Shown: piece after piece, positions 62,245 to 64,000 of the stretch
How positions within the stretch are numbered: the stretch's first letter is position 1
Layout of the letters: each line of letters opens with the position of its first letter
Position numbers and translations under genes: made by a program
Assembly: GCF_000208745.1 (NCBI RefSeq)
Contig: NC_030855.1
Span: 241,823-305,822, forward strand
Reading direction: 5' to 3'
Length of the DNA stretch: 64,000 bases
From: Theobroma cacao
Lineage: Eukaryota > Streptophyta > Magnoliopsida > Malvales > Malvaceae
The notes under the pieces: generated by a model
Databases searched by the model: none
What the model was told of the DNA's origin: nothing
The model's input: only the letters and a program-made list of their open reading frames with translations

Positions 62245-64000
62245 TTTTATTCTTTACTTTAAACTATAAGAATATTATTCTTTTTAATATTAAAATTATA
62301 TTTAATTAATTGATTCAATAAAAATTATTATTATCTCTTATTATGTTAACTCTAACATATTAAGATTTTAAATTTGCTTATTCCACTTTTATAAGATTTT
62401 ATGTCAATTCTTACAACTTTACGTTAAGCATTTTCAATAATAACTTTTAATTATAATTATCTTTATCTTTATTATTCTTTATTTAAAATAAAAATTTGAA
62501 TGTCGTTCCATACTTTTAACCCGATAATATAAATATAAATGTTTGTTTTTCATAAAAATTAAATTTTTTACTTAATTAACTTATTATGTTAATTCTTATA
62601 CATTTACATTAAATTTTAAAATTTAGTTATTCCACCTTTATAAATTTTTACGTTAATGGTTATAGTTTTACGTCAAGACTTATCTATGTCAATTTTTAGT
62701 TATAATTATTTTTATTATTATTATTATTCTTTATTTAAAAATTAAAATTTGTATATCATTAAACACTTTTAACCTGAAAATATAAATTTAAATATTTATT
62801 TTTCACTAAAATTAGATTTTTTTTTATTTAATTGACTTGTTATATTAACTCTCACACATTTACATTAAGATTTAAAATTNTTTACCTTCAAATATAAGAA
62901 TATTATTCTTTTTCAATATTAACGTTATATCTAACAAATTTAATTCAATTCAATTTATTGTTATGACTTGTTACATTAAATCTCACACATTTACGTCAAC
63001 AATTTGACAATAATGGTTCCAACTTTATAATTTTTTACTTTAATTCTTACAAGTTTATGTCAAGGTTTTTCAATTGTAATTTTCACCATAAATAATTTCA
63101 TCTTTACTATTATTCCTTTATAGATTAAAATTTGTACTCCATTAAAAACTTTAAACTCGTTAATATAAATTTAAATGTTTGTTTTTTATTAAAATTAGAT
63201 TTTTTTACTTAATTGACATGTTACGTTTACTCTTACACATTTACGTTAGGATTTTAAATTTGCTTGTTCTACCTTTATGAGTTTTTACGCTAATTCTTAT
63301 AGCTTTACGTCAAAGGCTTTTCAACAGAACCTTTTAACTATAATAATTTTTATCTTTATAATTATTTATTTTAAAATTAAAAATTGCAAATCATTATATA
63401 CTTTTCGCCCGAGAATATAAATTTAAATGTTATTTTCTTTAAAATTAGAATTTTGTGACTTAATTGAGTTGTTATGTTAATGCATAAACATTTATGTTAA
63501 GATTTTAAATATGTTTGTTCTGCCATTATGAGTTTTTACATCAATTCTTAGAACTTTACGTCAACGCTTTTCAATGACAACTTTTAACCAAAATTATTTT
63601 TATTTTTATTATTCTTTATTTTAAAATTAAAATTTGCATATCATTAAATACTTTTACCTTGACAATATGAATTTAAATGTTTGTTTTTAACAAAAATAAG
63701 ATTTTTTTTTACTTAATTAACATGTTACGTTAACTTTCACACATTTACGTTAGGATTTTAAATTCGCTTGTTTCACTTCTATGAGTTTTTACGTTAATTC
63801 TTACAGTTTTACATCAAGGCATTTCAATGGCACCTTTTAACTATAATTATATTTATCCTTATTATTTTTTATTTTAAAATTAAAATTTGTATATCGTTAA
63901 ATTTTTTAATCGAGAATATAAATTTAAATATTTATTTTTCCTTAAAATTAGATTTTTTTTACATAATTAACTTATTATATTAACTCTCACACATTTACAT
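62245..64000. repeat. AT-rich tandem array, unit about 250 bp, running off the window
   Basis: A recognisable phrase, TTAACTCTCACACATTTACG or variants followed by TTAAGATTTTAAATTTG, recurs near 62343, 62583, 62850, 62970, 63222, 63475, 63725 and 63977. Spacing is 240-267 bp, except one of about 120 bp just after an N at 62880. Each unit also contains TTTTACGTTAATTCTTA, TTTATCTTTATTATTC and AATATAAATTTAAATG words. No ORF of note. This is a satellite-like or large minisatellite array; its full length is unknown. Confidence 0.85.
62880..62880. other. Ambiguous base N inside the tandem array
   Basis: The only N seen in the window. The sequence after it resumes at a different phase of the repeat unit, so it may mark a collapsed or misjoined repeat in the assembly. 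Confidence 0.8.

Noticed and set aside
62245..64000. CRISPR-like array
   Set aside because: Unit is about 250 bp, AT-rich and without short repeats alternating with unique spacers; eukaryotic context.

Overview
The window is nuclear DNA from a flowering plant, almost certainly a eudicot and probably a rosid. It has AT-rich intergenic DNA, GT-AG introns, a plant nuclear tRNA-Trp gene, and typical plant families: class III HD-Zip, root-type FNR, NF-YA and BES1/BZR1. The species cannot be named from the sequence alone. Splice junctions were read by eye. In every gene model below the exon lengths keep one open frame and give a protein close to the family's usual length.

Layout, left to right. 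(1) 108-5510 (+) is the C-terminal part of a SAPS/SIT4-phosphatase-associated protein. (2) 6586-10972 (+) is a DRT111/SPF45 splicing factor. (3) 11542-12318 (-) is a small protein with a BZR1-type DNA-binding domain. (4) 13015-15231 (-) is a KxDL-motif (BORC subunit) protein. It is divergent from (5) 15643-18444 (+), a URI/prefoldin-like protein. (6) 18933-19004 (-) is tRNA-Trp(CCA). (7) 22991-30617 (-) is an 18-exon PHABULOSA/PHAVOLUTA-type HD-Zip III gene with a miR165/166 site split by an intron. (8) 36314-41120 (-) is an NF-YA7/4-like CCAAT-factor subunit with a 1.8 kb leader intron. (9) 47060-50227 (+) is root-type ferredoxin-NADP+ reductase. (10) 51952-60600 (+) is an AGD12/13-like ArfGAP with a C2 domain. 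From about 62.2 kb to the window end lies an AT-rich tandem array with a unit of about 250 bp.

The order SAPS, DRT111, HD-Zip III, NF-YA, root FNR matches, as I recall it, the Arabidopsis block At1g30470-At1g30510 (PHV and NF-YA7 among them). The BZR-like, KxDL, URI and tRNA genes are inserted in it. The block therefore looks ancestral and supports orthology with PHV/PHB and NF-YA7/NF-YA4. The genes have unrelated jobs (phosphatase regulation, splicing, organ polarity, CCAAT transcription, plastid redox, vesicle traffic) and are not an operon-like system.

Most of the unusual content is in introns and gaps. There is a short tRNA-derived SINE-like repeat in two copies, one with a perfect 16-bp target duplication. 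Three introns carry inverted-repeat elements. There are a likely GC-AG intron and a NAGNAG acceptor in URI, upstream ORFs before the HD-Zip III start, and the terminal satellite-like array. I found no CRISPR array, virus, toxin gene or clearly new multi-gene system.
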